Below, one piece after another: positions 33,199 through 42,116 of a DNA stretch of 46,548 nucleotides (its first letter is position 1; the number at the start of each line of letters is the position of its first letter). Where the stretch lies: positions 1-46,548 of the forward strand of contig VGGU01000013.1 of NCBI GenBank assembly GCA_016868475.1, read 5' to 3'. Below the pieces are notes generated by a model, which was given only the letters and a program-made list of their open reading frames with translations, did no database searches and was not told the DNA's origin. Made by a program: the position numbers and the translations under genes. The stretch comes from Bacteroidota bacterium. Lineage in GTDB: Bacteria > Bacteroidota > Bacteroidia > Chitinophagales > Chitinophagaceae.

Positions 33199-35130
33199 TT
33201 AACCTTTCCGAGACTGAATTTCATCTCTTATTTGATTTTTGAATTGATCAAGAGTTTGTAGGCCTTGATCTCCCATGCCTTGTCTTCTAACAGAAACGCT
33301 GTTTTCTGCCATTTCTTTTTCACCAACAACCAGCATAAAAGGAGTTCTTGAAAGTTCAGTGTCTCTTATTTTTTTGCCAATTTTTTCATTTCGATCGTCA
33401 ACCCCTACCCGAATTCCGCAATCCAGCAAGGTCTGTTCTACCTGTTTGGCATAGGGTAGAAATTTGTCGCTTATAGGAAGTATTTTAACCTGTAAAGGAG
33501 ATAACCAAAGCGGAAAACGTCCGGCATAGTGCTCCAACAAAAAGCCAATAAATCTTTCATGCGTTCCCAAGGGGGCTCTATGAATAATCAAGGGAACCTC
33601 AGATTCGTTAGCGCTGGTTGTGTAGGATAACTTGAACTTAATGCCTGAATTGAAATCTACCTGGTTAGTAGCTAAGGTAAATTCCCGACCAATAGTGCTC
33701 CATATTTGCACATCGATCTTTGGGCCATAAAAAGCAGCTTCATCCTGAACCTCTACAAATGGAGTACCTGTATCAATCAGCACTTTTCTAACCATGGCTT
33801 CAGTTTCTTGCCAAAGTGTTGGCTCATTCACATACTTCTGACCTAGTTTGGAAGGATCGTGCAAACTCAATCGCATCACATATTTCTGGATGCCAAAAAT
33901 TTGAAAATACTTGAGATACATTTCATTTACTGCACGGAATTCCTCAAAAAACTGTTCCTTGCTGCAATAAATATGTGCGTCGTTCATATGTAAGCAACGA
34001 ACACGCATCAAACCAAAAAGTTCGCCACTTTGCTCATATCTGTAACAGGTTCCATATTCCGCAATACGGAAAGGAAGGTCCTTGTAGCTTTTTGGTTCGG
34101 CATCAAATATTTTATGATGATGCGGACAATTCATGGCCTTCAAGTAATACTTCTCCCCATCCATTTCCATAGGAGGGAACATGCTATCTGCATAATAGGG
34201 AAGATGGCCACTTGTCAGGTACATGCTTTCCTTGGCAATATGGGGTGTTACTACCCTTTTATAACCTGCTGCTTGTTCGGTTTCCTTTGCTAATTTTTCC
34301 AGTTCCTCAATGATGATGGTACCATTTGGAAGCCATAGCGGTAAACCAGGTCCTACATCATCATCCATGGTATAGATGCCTAATTCTTTTCCAAGTTTAC
34401 GATGATCTCTTTTCTTCGCCTCCTCAAGCATGTTCAGGTATTCATCTAATTCTTTCTGTGAAGGGAAAGTAACCCCGTAAACCCGAGTGAGCATTTTATT
34501 TTTCTCGCTCCCTTTCCAATAAGCGCCGGCTATGCTGGTAAGTTTAATAGCCTTGATCAAGGAGGTGTTAGGTATATGAGGCCCCCTACATAAGTCAGTA
34601 AACCCTCCCTGCGTATAAAAAGTTATTTCTCCATCTTGAAGACCTTCTAGTAAATCTAATTTGTACTCATCTCCTTTTTCGGCGAAATATTGTATAGCCT
34701 CGGCTTTTGATATTTTCTTACGAACGAACGAGCTATTTTTCTTAGCCAATTCATTCATCTTTTTTTCAAGCAACAGCAGATCGTCCTCAGCCATCTTACG
34801 ATCTCCTAAATCCATATCGTAATAAAACCCGTTCTCTACAGCAGGCCCAACCCAGAACTTAACATTTGGGAAAACGGATTCAACGGCCTCCGCCATTAAG
34901 TGAGCAGAAGAATGCCAGAATGTAGATTTTCCGGCATTGTCACTCCAGGTTAATAATTGTAGCGTGGCATCTGTTTCAATAGGTTGCGTAGCGTCAGTGA
35001 CCAAACCATTGACTTGGGCTGCCAATACTTTTTTGGAAAGCCCTTCTGCTATGCCTCGGGCAATTTCAAAAGGAGTAATCCCATTTTCGTAGGAACGAAC
35101 AGCGCCGTCTGGAAAAGTTATGTTTATCAT
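33199..35130 (-). CDS. thrS: Threonyl-tRNA synthetase
   Basis: 643 residues, the normal length. Domains in order: TGS (1-60), editing domain with HSSAHLMAEAVE and the distal CRGPHIPNT, and a class II catalytic core with zinc ligands AMNCPHHHKIF, motif 2 FRIAEYGTCYRYEQSGELFGLMRVR, and motif 3 APLGTHERFIGFLLEHYAGRFPLWL, then the anticodon-binding domain. It heads the thrS-infC-metalloprotease unit. The promoter element at 35155-35162 gives a leader of about 20 bases, too short for a T-box or a long autoregulatory leader. Confidence 0.98.
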   Translation of the reverse strand: MINITFPDGAVRSYENGITPFEIARGIAEGLSKKVLAAQVNGLVTDATQPIETDATLQLLTWSDNAGKSTFWHSSAHLMAEAVESVFPNVKFWVGPAVENGFYYDMDLGDRKMAEDDLLLLEKKMNELAKKNSSFVRKKISKAEAIQYFAEKGDEYKLDLLEGLQDGEITFYTQGGFTDLCRGPHIPNTSLIKAIKLTSIAGAYWKGSEKNKMLTRVYGVTFPSQKELDEYLNMLEEAKKRDHRKLGKELGIYTMDDDVGPGLPLWLPNGTIIIEELEKLAKETEQAAGYKRVVTPHIAKESMYLTSGHLPYYADSMFPPMEMDGEKYYLKAMNCPHHHKIFDAEPKSYKDLPFRIAEYGTCYRYEQSGELFGLMRVRCLHMNDAHIYCSKEQFFEEFRAVNEMYLKYFQIFGIQKYVMRLSLHDPSKLGQKYVNEPTLWQETEAMVRKVLIDTGTPFVEVQDEAAFYGPKIDVQIWSTIGREFTLATNQVDFNSGIKFKLSYTTSANESEVPLIIHRAPLGTHERFIGFLLEHYAGRFPLWLSPLQVKILPISDKFLPYAKQVEQTLLDCGIRVGVDDRNEKIGKKIRDTELSRTPFMLVVGEKEMAENSVSVRRQGMGDQGLQTLDQFKNQIRDEIQSRKG

Positions 35131-35154
35131 TGTTTATACAGAAAAAAAAGAGTT

Positions 35155-35162
35155 CAAAAGTA
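35155..35162 (-). promoter_or_regulatory. -7 element for thrS-infC
   Basis: Minus strand reads TACTTTTG, an exact TAnnTTTG match, with a TTTG about 18 bases upstream as a possible -33 element. Confidence 0.6.
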
Positions 35163-35251
35163 ACACATTTTACGGGCAAATCTCCAGACAAAATGTGATG
35201 TTAAAATTACTCCTTAAATGGCTATAATTCGCGTTGGATGCCCCCAAATTT

Positions 35252-35259
35252 TATATTTG
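35252..35259 (+). promoter_or_regulatory. -7 element for the tandem secreted paralogues
   Basis: TATATTTG followed by C, an exact TAnnTTTG match ending nine bases before the ATG at 35269. It argues for that start and for a leaderless or very short leader. Confidence 0.55.
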
Positions 35260-35268
35260 CATCCAGCT

Positions 35269-36294
35269 ATGTTGTTTAAAAACAAATACTCTTTAGTATT
35301 ATTTACATTTTTACTACCCTTTGCTGTTGCCGGACAGGATCTGACAGGAATTTGGAAAGGATATTTTATTACTGAAGACCTTAACCAGTATAAGGTTGAA
35401 TTTCAAATCAAACAAACGAAATCATCCATTACCGGGGTTTCTTACTCCTATTTGACTACAATTTATTATGGAAAAGCCACTATGAATGGTGGCTGGGAAA
35501 AAGAAAGTAAATCCTTAAAAATTCAAGAGCTCAAAACAATTGAAGTAAAAGCTAATGAAGGATCAGTGAGTTGTCTAATGAACTATTATTTAAGCTATTC
35601 AAAGTCGGGCAGAGAAGAGTATTTGGAGGGAAATTTTACCAGCAAGCATGAATATAGTGCTGGGGATATTAAAAAGGGTGCTGATTGTGGAGGAGGGCGG
35701 GTTTACCTCAGACGTGTTAGTTCTTCAGATTTTTATACAGAGCCATTTTTACAAAATACAGCCTCGAAAAAAGTAATCGTAAACCAGGCTCCTCTTTCTC
35801 GTAAAGTTTCAAGCCAGGTTTCTGCATCAGATAAAGACAAAACCAATAATGAATCAGCCCTATCTTCTGCACCTACACAAGATAGAATAGTTGCTGAAAA
35901 TAAAATAAAAAATGCGCAGCAGGAGCCACTTGTTATTCCTGCTGTAATCAACAATCGTTTCAATGATCTGGTTCAGGTTGTTACTGTAAAAAACCCACAT
36001 GTTCAGATTTCCTTGTTTGATAACGGAGAAATTGATGGAGATACTGTTACGGTTTATCTGAATAATAAACTTGTCTTGAATAAAAAAAGATTATCCACCA
36101 TTCCACTTACGGTCAACTTGGTTTTGGAACAGGATAATAAAATTCAGGAATTGACTATTGTGGCAGAAAATCTGGGAGTGATCCCACCCAATACGGCATT
36201 AATGATTGTAGAAGCAGGAGGTGAGCAGTTTCGAATTATGCTTGCCTCCTCAGAACAAAAAAATGCTGTAGTTCGATTTCGATACGAAAAATGA
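35269..36294 (+). CDS. Secreted two-domain protein of unknown family (paralogue A)
   Basis: 341 residues from the ATG at 35269; an upstream in-frame start at 35218 is rejected because the promoter element lies between. A signal peptide ends near AVAGQ. The N-terminal domain (~23-165) begins QDLTGIWKG and ends DCGGGRVYLRRV; beta-strand alternation suggests a small barrel like a lipocalin (inference). A polar linker of ~75 residues follows, rich in Ser, Asn and Lys. The C-terminal domain (~245-341) has FDNGEIDGDTVTVYLNN and ENLGVIPPNTALMI, an immunoglobulin-like strand pattern with an acidic loop that could bind calcium (inference). It shares both domains with the next gene. I know no function. 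Confidence 0.82.
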   Translation: MLFKNKYSLVLFTFLLPFAVAGQDLTGIWKGYFITEDLNQYKVEFQIKQTKSSITGVSYSYLTTIYYGKATMNGGWEKESKSLKIQELKTIEVKANEGSVSCLMNYYLSYSKSGREEYLEGNFTSKHEYSAGDIKKGADCGGGRVYLRRVSSSDFYTEPFLQNTASKKVIVNQAPLSRKVSSQVSASDKDKTNNESALSSAPTQDRIVAENKIKNAQQEPLVIPAVINNRFNDLVQVVTVKNPHVQISLFDNGEIDGDTVTVYLNNKLVLNKKRLSTIPLTVNLVLEQDNKIQELTIVAENLGVIPPNTALMIVEAGGEQFRIMLASSEQKNAVVRFRYEK

Positions 36295-36329
36295 TTCCCC
36301 ATATTTATTAACCTTACCTTCGACTACCT

Positions 36330-37163
36330 ATGCTAATTCGGGTATTCATAGCCTTATTGTTGCCAACGATTGCTTTGAGTCAAGACCTTAGTGGTAAATG
36401 GGCAGGACGTCTTGTGATGGCACCAACTGGTTGCTTCCCGGTTTATACTATACAATTTGAACTAACCGACTCTGCTGGAATTATCACAGGAACAGCCTTA
36501 CATTATTCGGATTCATTTAATTATATAAAAAAAAATATTGTTGGCAGTTTTTCAAAAGACAGCAATCGATTGTTGCTTGAAGAGAATTCCCTATTAGCTG
36601 TAAATCTTAAACAGGATTGTGTTCCCTGTTTAAAAAAATACACACTAACCTATCATAGAGGGGGAATTGCCATAGCTGACGAACAGATTCGAGGCACCTG
36701 GATTTCTCCAGCAGATAAAGCCACGGATGGTAAGACAAATTGCGATCCAGGCACAATCGTGTTAAACAGGGTTACAAAGCTTGAGAGAAAAAATGTGTCA
36801 CCAGCTTTAACTCAAACTAAAACCAATGTTCTGGTGCGTGAAATCAAATTAGATAGCTGTACCATTGAGATAGAACTATTTGATAACGGGCAAATTGATA
36901 AAGACACGGTGTCTGTTTATGTCAACAATCGTCCGGTTGTATATCACCAAATGTTAAAAGCCCAGCCTATTCCTATTCGATTGTCTATTCATGCAAAAAA
37001 AAATATACAGGAAGTGGTGATGGTAGGTGAAAACTTAGGAACTATTCCTCCCAATACGGCACTCATGATCATAAAAGCCGGAGAACAGCGGTATCAGTTA
37101 TATCTCGCCGCTGATGAAAAACGTAACGCTTTAGTGAGATTTATCTACGAGCCAACACACTAA
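36330..37163 (+). CDS. Secreted two-domain protein of unknown family (paralogue B)
   Basis: 277 residues. A short signal peptide (MLIRVFIALLLPTIALS) is followed by QDLSGKWAGRL, parallel to paralogue A, then an N-terminal domain with an extra Cys pair (DCVPCLKKYTLTYH) ending NCDPGTIVLNRV. The linker is only ~25 residues, and the C-terminal domain repeats FDNGQIDKDTVSVYVNN and ENLGTIPPNTALMI. It begins 35 bp after paralogue A, so the two are a tandem duplication and probably an operon. The shorter linker and extra cysteines are the main differences. Confidence 0.84.
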   Translation: MLIRVFIALLLPTIALSQDLSGKWAGRLVMAPTGCFPVYTIQFELTDSAGIITGTALHYSDSFNYIKKNIVGSFSKDSNRLLLEENSLLAVNLKQDCVPCLKKYTLTYHRGGIAIADEQIRGTWISPADKATDGKTNCDPGTIVLNRVTKLERKNVSPALTQTKTNVLVREIKLDSCTIEIELFDNGQIDKDTVSVYVNNRPVVYHQMLKAQPIPIRLSIHAKKNIQEVVMVGENLGTIPPNTALMIIKAGEQRYQLYLAADEKRNALVRFIYEPTH

Positions 37164-37191
37164 CTGTTACTTATCCTTCCAAGTAGCAGTT
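37162..37191 (+). terminator. Hairpin after the tandem paralogues
   Basis: AACTGTTACTT and AAGTAGCAGTT pair over 11 bases (one G-U) around an eight-base loop, overlapping the stop codon of paralogue B. No T run follows, so it may be a weak or Rho-assisted terminator, or an mRNA 3' stabiliser. Confidence 0.45.
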
Positions 37192-37211
37192 GAGATGATT
37201 GAAAGAATTGA

Positions 37212-37219
37212 TACATTTG
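37212..37219 (+). promoter_or_regulatory. -7 element for the ABC-F gene
   Basis: TACATTTG followed by C, an exact TAnnTTTG match ending nine bases before the ATG at 37229. It decides that start over a TTG at 37199. Confidence 0.6.
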
Positions 37220-37228
37220 CGCCGATTT

Positions 37229-39166
37229 ATGTTAGCTGGATTACAACAAGTTGCTTTTGAGTTTGGTGCTCGTTTAATTATTGCCGATGCCACCTGGCAC
37301 ATTCAACCTGGCGAAAGAATTGGTTTGATTGGCTACAACGGGACCGGGAAGTCTACCCTGCTTAAGCTTTTAGTTGGAGATTATCAGCCCTCTGCGGGGA
37401 GTGTAGAGCGAAGTAGAGCTACCAGCATTGGATACTTACATCAGGATCTCCTGAGCTTTAACTCGCAGGACAGTATACTAAAAGTAGCCCTTCAAGCATT
37501 TGACAATATCCTAAAACTAGAGCAAGAAATAGAGGAGATAGGCAAACAACTGGAGCTTACTGGTGATGAGAAATTATTGGAAGCCTATACGGATAAATTA
37601 CATGAACTGGAAACAGCAGATGGGTATACGATTCATCATCGTACCGCTGAAGTTTTGCAAGGTTTAGGATTTTCGCCCGCTGATCTGGATAGACCTTATC
37701 AAGAATTCAGTGGTGGTTGGAGAATGCGAGTTTTACTAGCAAAGATGATTTTGGCAAAGCCAGACTTACTATTATTGGACGAACCTACTAACCATCTTGA
37801 CCTGCCTTCTATTGAATGGCTTGAAAAGTATTTATTACATTATCCCGGAGCTGTTGTGATAGTCAGCCACGATAAGTACTTCCTTAATAGAATGGTCACC
37901 AAGATAGTAGAACTCTACCAAGAGGAGTTGCATTTTTATACCGGCAATTATGATTTTTACCAAAAAGAAAAATCAGTTCGCATGGAATTGCAGCAAAAGG
38001 CCTATGAAAACCAACAAGATTACATTCGTCAACAAGAAAGATTAGTGGAACGCTTTCGTGCTAAAGCCAGTAAAGCTGCTATGGCGCAGAGCTTGATGAA
38101 AAAATTAGACAAGTTGGAGCGCGTAGATCCTGCTCAATTAATCCGACCTAATCTTAAGATCAATTTTAATGTTGATAAAACACCTGGAAAGATCATTGCC
38201 ACGTTAAAAAATATCAAAAAATCTTTTGGCCAATTAGAAGTTATACGAGAAGCCACTGCTGAAATAAATCGCGGTGATAAAATTGCGCTGATTGGAGCCA
38301 ATGGAAAGGGCAAGTCTACCCTGTTGCGCATCTTAGCTGGTACGGAGCCCTATGAAGATGGAGAAAAAACGGATGGACACAATGTAATGCAGAGCTTTTA
38401 TGCACAGCATCAATTGGAGTCACTAACACTTACCCATACTTTACTAGAGGAAATGTCAGGAAGTGGCGCCCAGCTTACGGATCTTGAAATACGATCCTTG
38501 TTAGGGTGTTTCCTATTTAGCGGAGATGACGTTGAGAAAAAGATCAAAGTATTAAGTGGTGGCGAAAAAGCTAGAGTAGCTCTCGCAAAGGTTATTACCA
38601 GTCGTGCTAATTTCTTGTTACTGGATGAGCCAACCAATCACCTTGATCTGCATAGTTGTGAACTGTTGATTGAAGCGCTTCAAAAATATGAGGGTACGCT
38701 TATTTTGGTTAGTCATGATCGATATTTTATTGCTAAAACCGCCAATAAAATTTGGGAAATTGAAGATGGTGTACTCAAGGAGTTTAAAGGAGGATATGAA
38801 GAATGGGTTAGTTGGAAAGAAAGAATGGAAAAGCAGCGAAACGTTGCTGCTGTAAAACCGATTCCTGTTGCTAAAACCACAGGAAATACTCCTGAGCAAG
38901 CCACTGCAGCGCAGCCGTTTTCTAAAGAAAAAAAGAAAGAATACCAGAGAGTTCAAAAACAATTTCAACAGGCTGAAAAAGACTTGGCCGCAGCTCTTTT
39001 ACTTCAAAAAGAATTAGAAAAAAAGTTGGCAGATCCTCAACTATATTCCAATAAAATGGATTTTTTAAAACTAGAAGCTTCTTATAAGGATAGTCAGCAG
39101 ACCGTTAAAGCGCACACGGAAAATTACGAACGATTATTTGAAGCAATGATGCAACTGGAGGAATAG
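37229..39166 (+). CDS. ABC-F family ATPase
   Basis: 645 residues, two ATPase domains on one chain and no membrane part. Domain 1: Walker A GYNGTGKST, signature FSGGWRMRV, Walker B LLLLDEPTNHLDLPS. Domain 2: GANGKGKST, LSGGEKARVALAK, LLLDEPTNHLDLHS. Between them lies the long helical P-site tRNA-interaction linker (about 240-320). A charged coiled coil follows at the C terminus (~565-645). ABC-F proteins act on ribosomes to relieve stalling, or in some lineages to protect from antibiotics. The C-terminal coiled coil fits Uup/YdiF-like members more than resistance proteins. It ends five bases from the convergent ftcD gene. Confidence 0.92.
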   Translation: MLAGLQQVAFEFGARLIIADATWHIQPGERIGLIGYNGTGKSTLLKLLVGDYQPSAGSVERSRATSIGYLHQDLLSFNSQDSILKVALQAFDNILKLEQEIEEIGKQLELTGDEKLLEAYTDKLHELETADGYTIHHRTAEVLQGLGFSPADLDRPYQEFSGGWRMRVLLAKMILAKPDLLLLDEPTNHLDLPSIEWLEKYLLHYPGAVVIVSHDKYFLNRMVTKIVELYQEELHFYTGNYDFYQKEKSVRMELQQKAYENQQDYIRQQERLVERFRAKASKAAMAQSLMKKLDKLERVDPAQLIRPNLKINFNVDKTPGKIIATLKNIKKSFGQLEVIREATAEINRGDKIALIGANGKGKSTLLRILAGTEPYEDGEKTDGHNVMQSFYAQHQLESLTLTHTLLEEMSGSGAQLTDLEIRSLLGCFLFSGDDVEKKIKVLSGGEKARVALAKVITSRANFLLLDEPTNHLDLHSCELLIEALQKYEGTLILVSHDRYFIAKTANKIWEIEDGVLKEFKGGYEEWVSWKERMEKQRNVAAVKPIPVAKTTGNTPEQATAAQPFSKEKKKEYQRVQKQFQQAEKDLAAALLLQKELEKKLADPQLYSNKMDFLKLEASYKDSQQTVKAHTENYERLFEAMMQLEE

Positions 39167-39171
39167 CGCAA

Positions 39172-40854
39172 TTACTTTATTTTACTATTTACGATAGCCA
39201 AAATTTCCCGTTCTGTTTCCATAGCCGTTTGCTCCATTCCTAATCCTTTCTCTAACACCGTTCTCACATAGTCAGCATCCTGGCACCCTGCACAATTTAT
39301 CTTAACATTTAAATAAGCTCCCATGATGGCACTTCGTGCGCAGAGCGCTCCCACACCAGCATCAGAAACTGAATTAGGATTTCCGGTTTCCGCCATAGAT
39401 CTGATTAAAGACATACTCTCTAAACTGGTCAACATAACCTCCATAGGCACCTCAATAGCTTTTTTTGTAGCGTCTTGAATAGCTTTGTCTCGAATTGCTT
39501 TTTCTTCTGAAGTTGACTTAGGAAGTGAGTATGCATTCATAATGGCATTGAAGGATGCTGTATCCGCGTCTACCAATTTCAAAAGTTTGTCTTTTAGCTG
39601 TTGTCCTTTTTCAGCTTGATCGCCAAACTCCTTCCATCGCTGATCCCAACCTTTTTTGTGGGAGGAAAGATTAGCAACCATAGTGGCTAGCGAAACTCCC
39701 AAGACCCCTAAATAAGCCGCAACAGACCCCCCGCCAGGGGCTGGAGATTCACTTGCGGTAATATTAGCAAAATCGCGTAAATTATTATCTATAAGCTTTT
39801 TAGCGTTGTTATCTTCAAGCATATATTCAATTATTTTTTCATTAGGATTAAAAGGAGAAAGTTCATTTAAACCCATAGACCTTATTGCAATTTCAATTAA
39901 TTCTTTTTCTGAAACACCAGTAGATTTGTTTTGTTTCAGGAGAAAGTATTTTCCTGCATCTGTTATTGACTTTAATGGGATTAAACCAACCAGTTCACTA
40001 CCGGTTACACGTAATCCACGCTCATTTGCTTTTTTACAAGCTTCATCAAAAGCTATATGAAGTGGGGTTACATTGATGTTGGTAAGATTCATTGAAATCT
40101 GAGCAATTCCATACTCTTCAATAAACCAGCCTATGGCCTTCACGGATTTTAAAGTGCCCGGGATGATTACAGGATTTCCAAACTCATCCAATACTTTTTT
40201 TTCATTTTCCATTTTGACTCGTCCGGCCTCTCTAATATCAAATGCAACCGAGTTAGCCCTTCGGGTAGAGGTAGTATTCAGATTTACATTGTACGCAATT
40301 AAAAAATCCCTTGCACCCACAACTGTAGCACCACGGTTAGGGTCAAATTCATCCGGCCCAAAATCTGGTTTCCAATTTGGATCTTTTATTTTCTTAAAAA
40401 ATCCTTCATATTCACCTGCACGAATCACCGATAAATTACTGCGAGACTTGTCTGGCTGTGCTGCCTCATAACAATAAACAGGAATAGACAATTCCTCCCC
40501 TACTCTTTTAGCCAATTGTTTTGCATATTCAGCGGTTTGCTCCAAGGAGATTCCTGCAATAGGAATCAATGGGCAAACATCGGTGGCACCCATCCTAGGA
40601 TGTTCGCCTTTATGTTGGCGCATGTCAATCAATTCTCCGGCTTTTGCAATGGCTCTAAATGCAGCTTCAATGACAGCCTCCGGTTCGCCTACAAATGTGA
40701 CAACAGTTCTATTAGTGGCTTTTCCCGGGTCTACGTTTAACAATCGTACACCCTCTACTGAGCTAATGGCGTTAGTGATCTGATTAATCACTTCCATGTC
40801 TCTACCCTCGCTAAAATTGGGCACACATTCGATTAGTTGCTTGTTGTTGCGCAT
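39172..40854 (-). CDS. ftcD: Bifunctional glutamate formimidoyltransferase / formimidoyl-THF cyclodeaminase
   Basis: 560 residues from the ATG at 40854; an upstream start at 40899 would lie within hutI and is rejected. The formimidoyltransferase half (1 to ~300) opens IECVPNFSEGRD and has HPRMGATDVCPLIP. The cyclodeaminase half (~350-560) has ESPAPGGGSVAAYLG and a helical bundle. The fusion corresponds to mammalian FTCD: it moves the formimino group from formiminoglutamate to tetrahydrofolate and then releases ammonia. It starts four bases after the hutI stop, so histidine-derived formiminoglutamate is handled by consecutive genes. Confidence 0.94.
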   Translation of the reverse strand: MRNNKQLIECVPNFSEGRDMEVINQITNAISSVEGVRLLNVDPGKATNRTVVTFVGEPEAVIEAAFRAIAKAGELIDMRQHKGEHPRMGATDVCPLIPIAGISLEQTAEYAKQLAKRVGEELSIPVYCYEAAQPDKSRSNLSVIRAGEYEGFFKKIKDPNWKPDFGPDEFDPNRGATVVGARDFLIAYNVNLNTTSTRRANSVAFDIREAGRVKMENEKKVLDEFGNPVIIPGTLKSVKAIGWFIEEYGIAQISMNLTNINVTPLHIAFDEACKKANERGLRVTGSELVGLIPLKSITDAGKYFLLKQNKSTGVSEKELIEIAIRSMGLNELSPFNPNEKIIEYMLEDNNAKKLIDNNLRDFANITASESPAPGGGSVAAYLGVLGVSLATMVANLSSHKKGWDQRWKEFGDQAEKGQQLKDKLLKLVDADTASFNAIMNAYSLPKSTSEEKAIRDKAIQDATKKAIEVPMEVMLTSLESMSLIRSMAETGNPNSVSDAGVGALCARSAIMGAYLNVKINCAGCQDADYVRTVLEKGLGMEQTAMETEREILAIVNSKIK

Positions 40855-40858
40855 GTTG

Positions 40859-42112
40859 TCAAAATGAAGAATGATTAACCTCTTTCCCTTGCAATACAAT
40901 TTTGCTGATCAAATTAGAACCAAATGCATAAGGGTAGTAAGCCAATGATGGAATTGGTTTTGTAATAAAAAAATTAGCCAGCTTTCCTACTTGAATGCTT
41001 CCACAAAGATTTTCCAGCTCCATGGCACAGGCGCCGTTTAGGGTGGCCGCATTAAACGCTTCTTCAGGAAGCATTCGCATGCGAATGCAGGCTTGTGCTA
41101 TAACACCATTCATGTTGCCAGATGGGGCGGAACCGGGATTATAATCTGACGCTAATGCAATGATGGCGCCGGCTTCTATTAATTGTCTAGCCGGAGCATC
41201 TTGCATTCTTAAGAAAAAAGAAGCATTAGGCAATAAAGTACCAATAGTAGTTGAGTTGCTTAATGCTTGAATAGCTTCTTCATCCATGGACTCTAGATGA
41301 TCTACGCTTATGGCATTTAAGGAAACTCCTACTTGTACTCCACCTGAAACAGCAAGTTGATTTGCATGAAGTCGGGGACGCAGGCCAAATTTTAATCCAG
41401 CCTCACAAATCTTTGTAGTCTGTGCTGGTGAAAAAAAGCCCTCTTCACAAAAAACATCAATATACTGAGCAAGTTCTTCCTTTGCCACAGCAGGGATCAT
41501 TTCTGTTAACAGGAGCTCAATATATCCTTCTGGGTTGTTCTTATAAGCAGTTGGGAAAGCATGTGCCCCTAAAAAAGTTGCACGAATGAGCAGCGGCGTG
41601 TTCTCTTTTAATCTTTTGATAACACGTAACATTTTTAACTCGGCATCTAGGGTAAGCCCATAACCACTTTTTATCTCAATGGCCCCGGTTCCTGCTTGTG
41701 CTAACTCACGAATTCGTTCAAGTGCTAGTTCATATAATTCTTGTTCATCCGCCTGCTGTAATTTAATAGCAGAATTGAGTATTCCCCCGCCCTTTGCAGC
41801 AATTGATGCATAGCTCAACCCTTTGATTTTATCGACAAACTCATTTTCCCGACTGCCTGCAAAAACCACATGTGTGTGACTATCGCACCAAGAAGGCAAT
41901 AACGCTCCATTTTTTGCATCTACACGTTGTGTAAATGAATACTTTTCTGTTGTAAGATCTTGCATACTGCCATATTCCACTATTTTGTCGTCCTGCGTAA
42001 TCAAATAAGCATTACTGATATGTGGGAAATTGGCCAGATCAGCTCCCCTTAATGGAGCATTCAGTTGATGCAATCCTCCTAACAAACCAATATTATAGTA
42101 AAGGCAGTACAT
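40859..42112 (-). CDS. hutI: Imidazolonepropionase
   Basis: 417 residues. It hydrolyses imidazolone propionate to formiminoglutamate, the third step of histidine breakdown. Amidohydrolase features: SWCDSHTHVVFAGSRENEF (metal ligand His pair), IEIKSGYGL, RLHANQLAVSGG, VDHLESMDEEA, and ALASDYNPGSAPSGNM (catalytic Asp region). The neighbours agree with the function: ftcD follows by four bases, and the thiolase gene precedes by four. hutH and hutU are not in the window, so the pathway is split over loci. Confidence 0.95.
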   Translation of the reverse strand: MYCLYYNIGLLGGLHQLNAPLRGADLANFPHISNAYLITQDDKIVEYGSMQDLTTEKYSFTQRVDAKNGALLPSWCDSHTHVVFAGSRENEFVDKIKGLSYASIAAKGGGILNSAIKLQQADEQELYELALERIRELAQAGTGAIEIKSGYGLTLDAELKMLRVIKRLKENTPLLIRATFLGAHAFPTAYKNNPEGYIELLLTEMIPAVAKEELAQYIDVFCEEGFFSPAQTTKICEAGLKFGLRPRLHANQLAVSGGVQVGVSLNAISVDHLESMDEEAIQALSNSTTIGTLLPNASFFLRMQDAPARQLIEAGAIIALASDYNPGSAPSGNMNGVIAQACIRMRMLPEEAFNAATLNGACAMELENLCGSIQVGKLANFFITKPIPSLAYYPYAFGSNLISKIVLQGKEVNHSSF

Positions 42113-42116
42113 GTGT

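Noticed and set aside
37229-39166. ABC-F gene as an antibiotic-resistance factor
   Set aside because: The C-terminal coiled coil and lack of any resistance context fit housekeeping Uup/YdiF-type members better; linker sequence alone cannot show resistance.
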